Positions 1-12,070 of a stretch of DNA of 64,000 nucleotides are shown piece after piece; the first letter of the stretch is position 1, and each line of letters opens with the position of its first letter. The notes beneath the pieces are model-generated. The model saw only the letters and a program-made list of their open reading frames with translations, made no database searches and was not told the DNA's origin. The stretch spans positions 10,150,001-10,214,000 of the forward strand of contig NC_046676.1 of assembly GCF_003369915.1 (NCBI RefSeq), in the 5' to 3' direction. The stretch is from Drosophila miranda (taxonomy: Eukaryota > Arthropoda > Insecta > Diptera > Drosophilidae). The position numbers and the translations under genes were made by a program.

Positions 1-2325
1 TCAGAGCGACCAGCCTCGCATCTTCCCTTTTGTGCCTTGTTCTTAAGAGGGCTGGTTCTTATGCGCGGCGTAAGCGCTTATGGTTGCCAGCAGGGCATAA
101 GGGAGAGCGCACAGCCTCTCTTAAGCGACGAAGCCCCTGACTACGTGAGGTTTTTTTTTTTTCGGTCATGCAATAAATAGTTGCTCATAACAAACAAACT
201 CCAATATTTTATCTTTATGTTTTGGGATCACTTACGGCCTTCCTTTGATTTGTTTTAATAAATGCGTTGAAACAGCGATGAAAGCGCTTCCATGGACTGC
301 GGCAACGTTCCTAAAACGAAAGCTGGAGAAATACTTTTACAAAAAAAAACTCACGCTCTCCTCTGCCGTTTAACCGTTGTTCACTTTCGCCCTGTCACAC
401 ATTCCACTTGCTATTTCTTCCGAACAGAATTTAAAAACACAACCAAAAGAAATTTACTAAGCTAATTACACTAATGACACTATAGCATAAAAATAGGAAT
501 CAGTGGTTACACTGATGGATATAAAAAAAAACGACAGTCGTTGCCGCCGGCTTCACATCTGGGCACTCCTCGGCACTTCGTATGGGGAAACGAAAATAGG
601 TCGAGACCCAGATCTATATTTCGGGTAGAAATTGGCTGACCGTTTACATAGCTTTAATAATTTCCGCAGAATTGGACGGCCTCCAATATATCGCGGGTCC
701 GTGACACATAAGTGGCTCGCGCCCGCAAAGCGACTGATGAGCCGATCTTTTACGCCTCCCGCTTTGTGCTGCTCGGCCTAGCGCTGGGAATTTTTGGTAC
801 GGAGCTGTAGTTGGGCGAGGAGCATAAGTCCCTTGCCGCGGGCGGAGGCCCTAATATCGGGGAAATTGTTGTTGCGAGCTTTCGTATTGGGGTTCAGACA
901 GGTACCCAAACGATTGCCCGAAGTTTAAGCCGGTACTAACCGCCAATCTGAAAAATTAATTTCCTACAATAAAAAAAAAGCACTACCCTACGCCACGAGT
1001 GTATGTGGTGTATATTAGCGACGCTGAAATACATACCAATTGAGATTGGCACTTAACACACTTTTACTTTATAAGCGCACAATATTTCTTTCTTTTTGCT
1101 GTATTCAGCTGTTAAGATCTTTTCCCGGTTTTTATTCCTCTTTTTTTTTCTTTCTACTTGGACTGGACAAAAATAGCACGTCTGTCTTCGCCAACAGTTT
1201 TTCTTCCAAGAGACCGAGGCTAGATCTGCACAGTCTGAGACCCCCAGTACAGCGTTAAACTTGAGAATCCTCCATTTTCGAATTGACGCCGTAATTATTT
1301 TACAAGTTTCAACTCAAAAAACAGAAAAAAAACCGCTCTCCTTCGTTTACCTTTTAACTTGAATTGAGGCGGCAAAGTTGAGTAACATAGGGAGACCAAT
1401 ATCCCTTCTTGGTACTTTTCCAAATGTTCCCTTTTGTGGATCCCAGTATTTATACCTTTTTTTTATACGTTACTCTTTCAAACCACTTCACTTGGTTGGC
1501 TTAAGCTTGGGGGTGGCTTGAAAGGACCAAGGTACAGCCAAAAGAATTAGCAGTAAAACGAAATAGTTTTCCATTGTGAGTCGTATTCTCCGAACCGTGC
1601 ACATTTCAATCAAAATTAAACTGAGATCGCAGACGAAATGCATTTTGAATGAATTAACTGTTCAAATCCGGAAGCTAATGCAAAGCTGTTTGCTGATAAG
1701 AATTATTGCACTTCCAAGCCGCACTTGAACTTGAAAGTGTACTTGTACAGCTGCGTTTGATTCGTTTGTTAACCATAGCTGGGCTTGAATTTAAATTTTA
1801 TTTTAGATACAAATATTTAAATTATTTTAATACATTATTTAAATACATTTTTTTTCAAAACATTGGTGCTTTTTTCATTTACTTTCATACTTCACGCTCT
1901 ACTGAAAGCAGGTTGGCAGTCCAGCAGCATTTCATTCGAGGTGCAGTTTTTCAGCAGTTGGCAGTTTTCCCGTTTATCGATAGCAACAGTGGAACATATG
2001 AAATACCCTTCCGGAATATTTAAACCTATTTCAAAAATATTTTGCAGCTCATCTTCTTTCTACAGAGACCAAGAATAATCATGCATGAATATGTCTAAAA
2101 CATATCAATTTGAGAAAATTTCTTCATCAATTACGTTTTAAAAACATTTTGGAAAACAGGGTATACAAAGGGCTATACACGCATCATGTCTTTAAATACT
2201 AGCAACATTGATACTGTTTTTTTTTTGTTGAACTATTTTGTTTAAGCCTTGTTTTAGCCAAAATACAATAAAAGCAAAGACTAAAAACTAGCCAATCTTG
2301 AAGAAAATTTATTCATCAACGGCTC
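1..2325. repeat. Upstream duplication block, copy 1
   Basis: This block of about 2.3 kb precedes Dcr-2 copy 1 and is repeated almost base for base at 27458-29775. A truncated, internally deleted version lies at 11691-12070. It begins inside the unit at the window edge, so the true left end is outside. No convincing gene is seen. Short open frames change length between the two copies through 1 bp indels (for example the C-run near 1240 versus 28700), which argues against coding. Its 3' part (about 1820-2325) belongs to a dispersed repeat seen again, diverged and inverted, at 55180-55620 and 59830-59900. Confidence 0.85.
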
Positions 2326-2630
2326 AAAACTATGTGAGCCGAACTAAGGGTTTTAGTTAGCCAGAATTATTCAACGGAATCTCTAAATTGAGCAATATGA
2401 ACGACTAGCCTCTTTCGTTTTTTTGTTTTGACTTATTTCGCTAAAACCGTTTTTTGGTTGACCTATTTCACTAAAACCTTCTTTTAGACAAAATCCAATA
2501 AAAGCAAGTGTTTTAAATAAACTAGTCAATTCGCAAATAGATTCACTAATCGGATAAAATTATGTGGGCATGGCTAAATGTTCTATATAGCTAGTAATAT
2601 TCCACGGAATATCATAAACGAGGAATATGT
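2226..2630. repeat. Two diverged tandem repeat units upstream of Dcr-2
   Basis: Two units of about 175 bp, 2226-2400 and 2456-2630, can be aligned end to end. Both run through a 'ttttag..aaaatacaataaaagcaa'-like segment, a 'ttatgtgrgc' core, a 'tagytagyvar taatattc..cggaat' segment and a 'gagbaatatg' end. They are clearly diverged from each other. A third, inverted relative lies at 55230-55420. The LTR retrotransposon of copies 2 and 3 is inserted in the first unit. The family is not identified. Confidence 0.7.
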
Positions 2631-2648
2631 AAAATATAACTTGAATTC

Positions 2649-2714
2649 GTCAGTATATTTACGGTATATTTTTCAAATGAGATGGTATATTTCTGAGGGT
2701 CGGACGGTATATTT
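2649..2714 (+). promoter_or_regulatory. Cluster of Ohler motif-6-like promoter elements, Dcr-2 copy 1
   Basis: Four matches to the Drosophila core-promoter motif 6 (KTYRGTATWTTT) occur in 66 bp. One is exact at 2649-2660; one-mismatch versions lie at 2681-2692 and 2703-2714 and a weaker one at 2660-2671. They lie about 160 bp upstream of a likely 5'UTR donor (exon end 2873, intron 2874-3093 ending in tttcag), so they probably drive Dcr-2 as a TATA-less housekeeping-type promoter. In copies 2 and 3 the cluster is altered (see 18001-18075). Confidence 0.55.
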
Positions 2715-3120
2715 TAGCGATAAGCCCGCGGACAATGCTGAGGGACAGAACTTTATTCTCTTTTTTTCTTTTTTTGCAATTTATGTATTCAGCTCTTGCA
2801 ATTTATTATCTTAACTGATCAAATACTTGTTCAATACAATATATCGGTGGAACAAAGTTCAATTAAAACAAAGGTGAGGCGAGACATTTGCCGGTCAACC
2901 TGCGCGTCCATCGCGGTGTTTTCCGCACACAGAGAACGGTGACTGGAAAAAAATGTAAATCCCCGTACTTCCAGCTAGTAGCTGGTCACATCCTGAGAAA
3001 CCTGCTGTGTCATTATAGCCACGTCAGCAATCATCTTAGTTGGCGAGCTTGTGCCTGCATTCACTGAATTTTATTTTATTTCATCACTTTCAGCTAGCAC
3101 CCGGAGCAAATAGGATCATC

Positions 3121-6100
3121 ATGGCAGACAACGTGCATAATGGGGAATCCGAAATAAAGGTATAAATAAGATAAATTCCAGTGCATATACATAAGTTTGT
3201 ACTTTTTGCTGAATTGTAAAAATGCATTCGCATTTGTTGCAGCCTCGCAGCTATCAGCTGCGTCTCGTGGATCATATTACGAAGAACAATGGGATAATCT
3301 ACTTGCCGACCGGATCTGGCAAGACATACGTGGCCATCCTGGCCCTGAAGCGATTCTCCAAAGACATGGACAAGTAAGTCGCTTGCATTTTTTTTTCATA
3401 CTGGAATTTTGCAAACACACTCATACATAAGCAAAAAAGCAAAGCATACATACATATTTTGCTGTTGAACTGAATTCTCGGATTTGTTTACACTCCTACA
3501 GATCAATCGAGGAGGGCGGAAAACGAGCTATATTTATGTGCAATACAGTCGAGCTAGCCCGCCAGCAGGCAATGGCCGTGAGGAAATTCTCAAATCTCAA
3601 AGTGGGGTTCTTTGTGGGGGAGCAGGGCGTCGACGACTGGTCGAAGATAAAATGGAGCCACGAAATAAGCGATAGCCAAGTTAGTGTCGAGCTCATGACG
3701 CCTCATCAAACCAATATGCATTTCTGATATTCGTTTATATAGAACGGATGCACTAGTATTTGTGCTTCCAAGTGCTTTACAAATTTGGCCCTGGCTTTTT
3801 TTTCTAATTGAATTTTCTTATATCTTGCAACGACAATAGGTTCTGGTGGGCACAGCCCAAGTCATGTTGAATATGGTCACCCAGAAGTACTTGGAGCTGA
3901 GCTCTGTGAGCATCGTGATTATAGACGAGTGCCACCATGGCACTGGCCACCATCCCTACCATGAGTTCATGCATCTGTTTTTACTCGCTGACCGGTACAC
4001 GCCACTGCCGCGCGTTGTGGGACTGACGGGTGTACTCATTAAAGGCAACGAATTTAAGCTGGTCGCTCAAAAGCTCAGAGAGCTGGAGACGACATACAGA
4101 AGCAATATTATCACCGTGTCCGACACGGAAGAATTGAAAAACGTGATGCTGTGAGACCTTTTAAGCCCTTTCCATAGAAGAAATCACGCTATAGCAGTTC
4201 TATTTATTTTTTGCAGCTACTCTACCAAACCAAGGGAGTATTTAGTGACTTATCCAAACCAAGTGGGGAGCCTTCAGATCGGGCACGCCATACAACGATG
4301 CATAGAGCACTTCTACGTAATCCTAGACGATTTGGAGATTGGCAAACAGCCTACGCGCTATTCCAAGGGACTGTCGACCTTCCGCGATCCGCACAAGAAG
4401 GGATATATAAAGACTCTGCTCAACGACTTCCAGTACCAGCTGGAGCACTACGGCGTATATGCGGCATCCATGGCCATAGTATCGGTGATTCTAGAGATTG
4501 AAATCAAGCTGCATCAGTCGGAAACCCTTGCCCTGACCCACATATATAAGTTGGCCATCTGTCTGTGTAACCGGATCAATCACATGCTAAAGAAAAAGCT
4601 TCGCGATTTGGTCGACGATGATACGGAACGCGATGACGCAGTCCACACGGAGGAAACCATCATAAACTTTTCGACTCCCAAGGTGCAGAGATTTTTGCAA
4701 TACGTGCAGAAAACGTTCTCGGGCAAGGATGCCAAGGATATTTGCTGCTTGGTCTTCGTTGAGCGCCGGTATACGAGCAAATGCATATACCAAGTGTTGA
4801 AGAAGTTCATTGCGGTTATTCCGGCGCTGCGCGATGTTCTCGTGCCGCAGTTTATGGTGGGCCGCAACTCAGTTTCAGCGGATTGTGAGAGCGTCCTGGA
4901 GCGCAAGTGGCAAAAGTCGGTACGTTATGCCTCGGGCCTCAGCACAGAACAGTATATTAACAGTATATTATTCTCCCCTGTCGCAATCCCCATCAAAGGC
5001 CATTCACCAATTTAGGGATGGCGAAGCCAACCTGATGGTCTGTTCGAGCGTTCTGGAGGAAGGCATCGATATAAAGGCCTGCAATTACGTGTTGATCCTG
5101 GATCCTATAAAGACATTCAACATGTACGTGCAGACGAAGGGGCGGGCTCGATCCAAGGAGGCCCACTTTGTGCTTTTTTCCTCAGATTTGGACCGCATGA
5201 AAATCAACCAACAAATCAATCAATATCGCCAAGCCCATACCGACATCGGAGAGTATTTAAAGGATCGCGTCCTGGATCGGGCCGAACCTTTGATGCAAGA
5301 GATAGCCGATCACTTCCACGAATTGATCCCACCATTTATAAACGAAAAATGTGCCGTGCTGCTGCCTAGCAGTGCCCTGATGCTGCTCCACCGCTACTGC
5401 CAGAGCCTGCCCTCGGATGCATTCGGCTTTGTGGAGCCCTGGATCACACTAATCAGTTGGGACCAGAAGCAGAAACTCTTTGGCACACAGGCCGCAAACA
5501 AAGAAGTCGTCTCTATCGAACTTCCACTCAGCTCGTCCGTGCGGGATAAAATTTATGTAAGCCCAAAATGGACTACCCAGCGTCGACAGTCAGTAATCAT
5601 GTTCGAATCATTCCAGAGCGATCCCATGACTTCCGTTAAGGCGGCAAAAATATCGGCAGCCTTTAAGACCTGCATTAAACTGTACTCCACGGGGGAGCTC
5701 AACGAGCGTTTCCTACCCGTCACGCTTAAGGACCGGGTGACGGCGATAGCCGACTTTCACTTTGACCACTGGAAGAAATACAGCGACGATGGTGAGTCTT
5801 ATTCAATCAAATACCCACTAATTCTGTTTAATCATTCTCCTCCTTGGGTGCTTTTAGTTATCGATACGGTAAACAAGCAGAAACTCAAGCCGGAGACACA
5901 AACTACCTTCAAGACCTCTTGTCCGACGGAGTTCTTCGATTGCCGGCCACGGGTGGGTGAAGTCTGTTATGCCTATGAGATCATTTTGGAGCCGCAGTTC
6001 GAGCGCAACGACTACACAGAGCACATCCACGACAACATGCTGTCGGGTAGGAACTTTGCGTTGCTGCTGAGGAAGCAGCTGCCACCTCTCTCGAAGATGC

Positions 6101-8943
6101 CGCTGTTCTGCAATCAGGGCCCATTGCATGTGCAGGTTAGGGAGCACCCGCGAGAGCTGGTTATTGCAAGTGCGGAGCAGCTGGAGCAACTGCATCAGTT
6201 CCATGGAATGCTGTTCCGCGATCTGTTGAAGATCTGGCGTCCCTGCTTTGTACTGGATCGTCGAGGCAAGGACAACTCCTACCTGATCGTGCCTCTAGCC
6301 GTGGGAGCAGAGCATCAGAATGTGGTGGACTGGCCGCTGGTCCATCAGTTCCAGCGTCTGCCCACCCCGAAGCCTGTCAGTGTGAAGCAGCGCAAGGAAC
6401 AGCGAGCGCCGCGTCCAGAGGACTATGAGGGGAAAATTGTGACTCAGTGGTATGCCAACTTCGCGAGCAAGCGAATGCTCGTGCACAAGGTGCGCAGAGA
6501 CCTGACTCCGAGCAGCCTGATGGGAAGCAACCACCAGAACACGAGCTATGCCAAGTTCACCACGTCTAAGTATGGCGATGACATCGGAGGAATTGTTCGC
6601 ATGGACCAGTTCCTGATCGAGGTGCGCGAGCTTACGGAGCAACTGAACTTCTATGTCCAGCAGCGGGGCAAGACGTCGGCCCAGAGCAAGGCCAGGGCCA
6701 AGATCATCCTCATTCCGGAGCTCTGCTTTAATTTCGATTTCCCCGGCGACCTCTGGATAAAAGCAGTGTTTCTACCCAGCATCTTGAACCGGCTCCACTT
6801 CATGCTGCATGCTGAGGCATTACGACAACGCTTCAATACCTACCTGGGGCTGCAACATCTGCCTCAAAATGGAGTTGACTATAGGCCAAAGCTCTTGGAG
6901 ATCGACTGGTCGTTGCGCCGCAATGTGGATACCCATGGCAATGCCATTCCCAATGATTATGATGAAGGCTCACGCTCCATTCTGGAGCCCCTACCCATCA
7001 AAGAACTTGAGATTGGGATGAAGACACTGCAGATACGCGACTTACAACATTCGTGGCAGCAGTACCTGGAACCCGTAGACCTACCCCGGAACATCATGTC
7101 CGCCTATACCGTGGAGTTGAACTATTACAACAATTTTATATCCGGCCAAGTGGCGTCTGTCGACAAAATGGAGCAGGACGACAGGGAGTTCTGGCTGGAG
7201 ACGCAGTTCAAGATGCCTAAAGGGAACATCTATGAGACCAGGAGTCCAGCAATGCCCCCTGCCGCATGGACTGCCCTGCTCCCGCAGACCAGCTCAGCTC
7301 CCAAACCACAGTCGTTGAATGTGTTGCCGGTTCTGATGAAGAGCGTCTCCGATGATCACATCACTCCGGCCCACCAGGGTGAGTTCCTGGCGGCCATCAC
7401 CACAGCGGGATCGTCCGATGTTTATGATATGGAGCGAGTGGAGCTGTTGGGTGACTCGTTTCTCAAGATGAGTGCCAGTCTTTACCTGGCCAGCAGGTAT
7501 CCCGACTGGAACGAAGGCACGCTCACGAAGGTCAAGTCGAGGCTGGTGTCCAACAAGAACCTGATGTATTGCCTCAGGGAGACGGATATTCCCAGTCGTA
7601 TTAGCTGCAGTCTGTTCGACCCCAGATTAACGTGGCTTCCGCCCAGCATTAATCTGCCCGAAGATGTCTTGGATGTGTGGACGGAGCAGCCGAGCTTTGC
7701 CAAACTGATTGGTCCCCAAAATCTCTTGAATCTGGCCCTTAGTGACGAGGAGATTCTGGCAGGTCGTTGCAACGAGGATACCTATCGTCGCTTTGTGCAA
7801 GATTGCAAGAGCAATCAGCAAGGCTATTATGACGGTGGAGACTTCTCCTCCGGCGCGAACTTCTTGTTTGGTGAGGTCACTGTTCAGAACAAGGTGGTGG
7901 CTGACACTCTGGAGGCCCTTCTGGGAGTCGTTGTGAGAAACTATGGATTGCAACATGGCTTCCGCATGCTGGAATACTTCGGCATTTGCAAGCCGGACGT
8001 TGATAAGCCATTGTCGCAGCTGCTCGATCTTCAGTTAAAGAGCACCAAGATGCGAGCCAACGCGAGCCCTGACGATATTGATGGCTTCCTGATCAACCAC
8101 TCCTATTTAGAACAGAATCTGGGCTACAAATTCCGGGATCGGGGCTACCTCTTGCAGGCCCTGACGCATCCGTCGTTTCCCACCAATCGCTTGACCGGCT
8201 GCTACCAGGAGCTGGAGTTCATTGGCGATGCCATACTCGATTTTCTCATCTCTGCATACATTTTCGAAAACAATACCAAGCTGCGTCCGGGCGAGCTCAC
8301 GGATCTGCGCTCGGCCTTGGTCAATAACACGACACTGGGATGCATCTGCGTGCGCCACAATCTGCACCTCTTCATTCTGGCAGAGAACGCGTTGCTATCT
8401 GAAACCATCAGCAAGTTTGTGAAATTCCAAGAGAGCCAGGGACACAGAGTCACAAATCATGTACGCTTTCTGCTCGAGGAGAGAGATGTGCAGCCCGTTA
8501 TTCTGGACTTGGACGATGAAGTGGAGATGGCCATGGAAAATGAGTCGGAAGACGGTCCACGCATCGGTGCTTTCAACTTGGCGCAAAACGTAGATGTCCC
8601 CAAGGCTTTAGGCGATGTCCTGGAGGCCCTTATCGCGGCCGTCTACCTGGATTGCCGGGATCTGCAGACAACCTGGCAGATGATCTACCATTTGTTTGAG
8701 CCCGAGCTGAAGGAATTCTCCCAGAATATACCCATCAGCCCGATCCGTCAGCTCCAAGAGCACAAGCTGGCCAATCCCGTCTACGGTCCGCCCCTGGTAG
8801 ACAAGGACGTTGTGATGATGTACTGCCAGTTCACCTGCATGGAGAAGACCATTCGGGTCATTGGTTTCGGCTCCAACAAGGACCAAGCCAAATTGGCTGC
8901 TGCCAAGAGCGCTCTTCAGAAATTGGCTAAGTGTGATGCATAA
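3121..8943 (+). CDS. Dcr-2: Dicer-2, copy 1 (intact)
   Basis: Dicer-2 cleaves long double-stranded RNA into siRNAs for the Ago2 antiviral and endo-siRNA pathway, with R2D2/Loqs-PD as partners. Coding exons: 3121-3159, 3243-3373, 3502-3679, 3840-4150, 4217-4919, 4999-5791, 5858-8943, giving 1746 codons plus stop; all splice phases close. Visible domains: DExH helicase (GSGKT at residues 37-41, DECH at 145-148, QxxGRxR near 499-505), Dicer dimerisation domain (roughly 545-640), PAZ (roughly 840-1000), RNase IIIa (E1244, E1247, D1251, D1401, E1404), RNase IIIb (E1505, D1509, D1638, E1641), and a dsRBD from about 1677. All acidic catalytic residues are present. Length is close to the D. melanogaster protein. 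Intron 5792-5857 is 66 nt and stop-free. Copy-specific residues: Y169, C572, T665, L1342; G572 is the residue I recall in D. melanogaster. This copy lacks the LTR element upstream. Confidence 0.97.
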
Positions 8944-10079
8944 TCCAAAGAACTTCATACCATTGACCGTGACCCACAAAGTCTAAGCCTGACATCCATT
9001 CTGAATACGTACAATTCATTTCCACGTCTGAATGTTCAAAATGGGTGTGATGCTTAGACTTTTATTGGTCACTGTATTATTTGTAAGCTTTTCATGAACA
9101 AAAAAGCATTTTTACCAATTAGTTTATCTTTTTAAAAATTATTTTAATATGTGCGATTTCATGTACCGCGTGTGCTCGTTTTAGCTAGATTTACAATGGG
9201 CTAGATGGGCGGGCTACATCGTCAACGACGTCAATGCCATTGTTTATATTTACAATAAAGTGCAGAGTGCACTCTACATTCATTTGATCCGAGTGTCCAT
9301 GCAACAGCGGTGGCTTCTGTTCAGGCCTCTGCAGATACATATATTAAGTGCCTTAGAAACTACAAATTAGAGTAAAGTAACATTGGAGGAAACAACAAAT
9401 GTTTAAATGTTCCAAAGATCTGTAAGATTCTGTATGAAACTGGAATAAACTCAATTTAAATAAAAATTGTTCTTCTCAGACCATAAATCCTCCGTCGCAT
9501 CGATATTCATTTATATTTTATGCCTCGACTTTGGCTAATTTGTCAAGCCTTTATTTACTCCAATTGAGTTTCTCCACTCCCACAGCGGTCCCTCGGCAAT
9601 AAAAGTGCAAGTGACAAATGGTGGGGGCAGTCCAGACCAGGCCCATAGAAGCACTTCAAGACCAGAGTCAGAGCTCAATTAGATTTCATTAAATTGTTGC
9701 AACAGCGAACGAAATGCGAGCACAAATGAAAATGAAAATGAAAATGAGAATTAATTGCACTAATCACTTGTGCGCGAATAAACAAATGTCTAGAGCAGCG
9801 AACTGCAGCGAACTGTAACGAAGTAATTATTGTACCCGGGAGAGGAGAGGGCGAAAAATCGAAAGCTAATCAACTGTCGAATGGTGGCGGGCGGCGGATG
9901 TCGGAAGAGTAAATAACAAAGACGAATGGGGTTCGGCGTTTGGCGTTTGGCGCTCGGCTTCGTATTGAGATTTATCTGGTTTCACAGTGCTCTTAAAGCC
10001 TCTAGAAACAAACATAATACGCATAAATTATTAAAAATAATGAGCATTTGTGTGTGTTGAGCTGATGGAGGGATTCATT
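8944..10079. other. Dcr-2 3' flank and gap to the fibrinogen gene
   Basis: Positions 8944-9421 are shared by all three Dcr-2 copies and hold likely polyadenylation signals (aataaa near 9253). At about 9421 copies 1 and 2 diverge completely from copy 3, which marks the breakpoint joining the Dcr-2 tail to DNA that carries the fibrinogen-domain gene. The rest (9422-10079) is AT-rich, with a short (gaaaat)n run near 9730 and a short GC-rich stretch near 9890 whose repeat number differs between copies 1 and 2. No gene is seen. Confidence 0.7.
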
Positions 10080-11382
10080 TTAATGAATTTTTAGGGGTAC
10101 AGTACGCTTGGTCCTCGGTAAATCGTTCAGCTCCATTTGGCTCTTTGGACGGATTAGCATCTGTACGGATCTCAGAGATCTGAAGCTATACCATTGCTCC
10201 CAGAAAATGCCCTGGACATTGTCCACCTCGGCCTTGAAGTACTTGCCATTCAAATTGCTATGGAAAGAGGATATAACCTGAATAATTCGTATGTGGTTGT
10301 GTGATACTCAGTGGACGGATGAATTACCTTCGCGAACAGAAGTCGTACCACCAGGCTCCGTGGTGATACTCGGCGCAATTCATATGCGTAAATTCATCGT
10401 TATCCCTATCGAAGGTTGAGAATTTCATCTTGTCATGGGTGCGTAACGCGTCGCTGGAATTTCCTTGATAATGGCCGAGCAATTTCAATTCGTAGCCTTC
10501 CTCCTCGCTGCCAATAACAAAGTCATCGTAGTGAGCATAGCTTGACTCTCCATTGAATCTCCTGAAGCTTATGTAGAGCTCATGAGGCTGGGAGCTGGTC
10601 AGGCGGTGCAGTTTTTCGAGGCCAATAAAGAACTCCCCGTTGAGCTTGCCAAACCCTTTCCTGTACTGATCCCAGTTGCGATAGAAGCTCACAGAGCCAT
10701 CCAGTCGACGCTGAATAGCCATCCATCCAGGACCGGCGGTCGTGAGACCCTCACAGGACACCAGAAAGGGCAGGAACCCTGGCAGATGGATCAAATGAAT
10801 CCCAGACGACATGCCGTAGGGCATACAAGTGGTGGTGGCTGCCTCCCAGTCTGCCAACAGGTCGTCCTTCTTCTCCCTGAACTTACCTTCAAAATATACG
10901 ACTTTGGCTCTCAGATGATCGATCAATGCCGCACTGGAGGTGTTCTGTTTTCTTAAATCAGTCAACACGTGCTGTTTCCTCTTCAATCTGGTCTCGTAGA
11001 CCTTGACCTTCTGCTCGAGTTCCTTGATTTGATCCGCCTTTTCCTTCAGTTTGGCTGTATATGTAGCATTTTGAGCATTACAAATCTCTGTGAGATTCTC
11101 AAATCTCTTCAGTAGATCGTCGTCAGTGTGTTCCTTGGTTTGAAGCTTGTTTATTTCATTTTCTCTGTCCTTGATGGTGGCTGCACTCTCTGCTATTTTA
11201 CCCATATAAACGTCCAATAGATCATCCAGATCTCCTTTGCTAATGCGAATGGTTTTGTGCTGATCAATGTGGACTTCTGCCAACTTCTCGTGCAAGGCTG
11301 TGACATTGGCAATGGGCATGCTACTTGACGGTACTACTTCAGTTTTGTTCTTCAAGTCTATAATGGCAGCCTTGTGTAGCAT
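10080..11382 (-). CDS. Coiled-coil fibrinogen-related protein, copy 1
   Basis: Fibrinogen-related (FReD) proteins are usually secreted lectin-like recognition proteins. Two exons are supported: 10328-11382 and 10080-10257, joined across a 70 nt intron (donor gtaatt, acceptor catag), giving 410 codons from the first in-frame ATG. The N-terminal half is a long heptad-rich coiled coil; the C-terminal half is a fibrinogen C domain with its typical pattern (SGIHLIHLPGF, GPGWMAIQRRLDGS, FSTFDRDND, GAWWYDFC then SNLNGKYF across the splice). The frame stays open upstream to a stop at 11524-11526 without another ATG, and a possible acceptor (gctcag) precedes 11416, so a 5' exon may be missing. No signal peptide is visible, which is odd for this family. 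The gene is tail-to-tail with Dcr-2 copy 1 and differs from copy 2 by at least one residue (S for N before FYRNW). Confidence 0.8.
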
Positions 11383-12070
11383 ATTGGATATTACCAAACC
11401 TTCACGGAAGGCTGAGCAGGTGATGGTTCGTCTCCCGTCCGGGCACGTGCTTGTTCCGGCTTCCGTCTCATCGGCAAGAAATGGGGGGGTTTTTTTATTT
11501 CCCAGAACGGACGGGACACAGCTCTACTTCAACAATCATAATACTGACACAGTAACGTTCATTAAAATTTCACGTGCAAGCGAAGTATCGACACAAATAT
11601 GTACAAGAGCAAACACACACACGGACACATACACACATACAAGTCGTGCCACGGTGTTGTTGTGACCACTCATGCCCACCCTACCAATTTAAATTATTTT
11701 AATACATTATTTAAATACATTTTTTTTTTAAAACATTGGCGCTTTTTTATGAAATACCCTTCCGGAATATTTAAACCTATTTCAAAAATATTTTGCAGCT
11801 CATCTTCTTTCTACAGAGACCAAGAATAATCATGCATGAATATGTCTAAAACATATCAATTTGAGAAAATTTCTTCATCAATTACGTTTTAAAAACATTT
11901 TGGAAAACAGGGTATACAAAGGGCTATACACGCATCATGTCTTTAAATACTAGCAACATTGATACTGTTTTTTTTTTTTGTTGAACTATTTTGTTTAAGC
12001 CTTGTTTTAGCCAAAATACAATAAAAGCAAAGACTAAAAACTAGCCAATCTTGAAGAAAATTTATTCATC
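11383..12070. other. FReD upstream flank, unit junction and truncated upstream block
   Basis: From 11383 to about 11690 the sequence matches the flank of fibrinogen copy 2 (26752-27059). At 11690/11691 ('accctacca' then 'atttaaatta') it jumps into the upstream block at the position equivalent to about 1816. A further internal deletion of about 120 bp near 11748 removes the segment equivalent to about 1877-1995. The block then continues to the CATC site of the LTR element. This is a rearrangement breakpoint with at most 1-2 bp of microhomology. Confidence 0.75.

Noticed and set aside
1040-1258. 72-codon frame in the upstream block (105 codons in the copy at 28497)
   Set aside because: It starts at TTG, and a single extra C in the second copy changes the reading frame and length; no conservation as protein.
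4810-4998. N-terminal extension of the 1377-codon frame in Dcr-2
   Set aside because: The first 63 codons are out of frame with the gene; the true exon ends at 4919, and an intron (4920-4998) precedes the real coding start at 4999.
8107-8979. Several minus-strand frames over the RNase III and dsRBD exons
   Set aside because: They mirror codon bias of Dcr-2 and recur identically in all three copies; no homology recognised.
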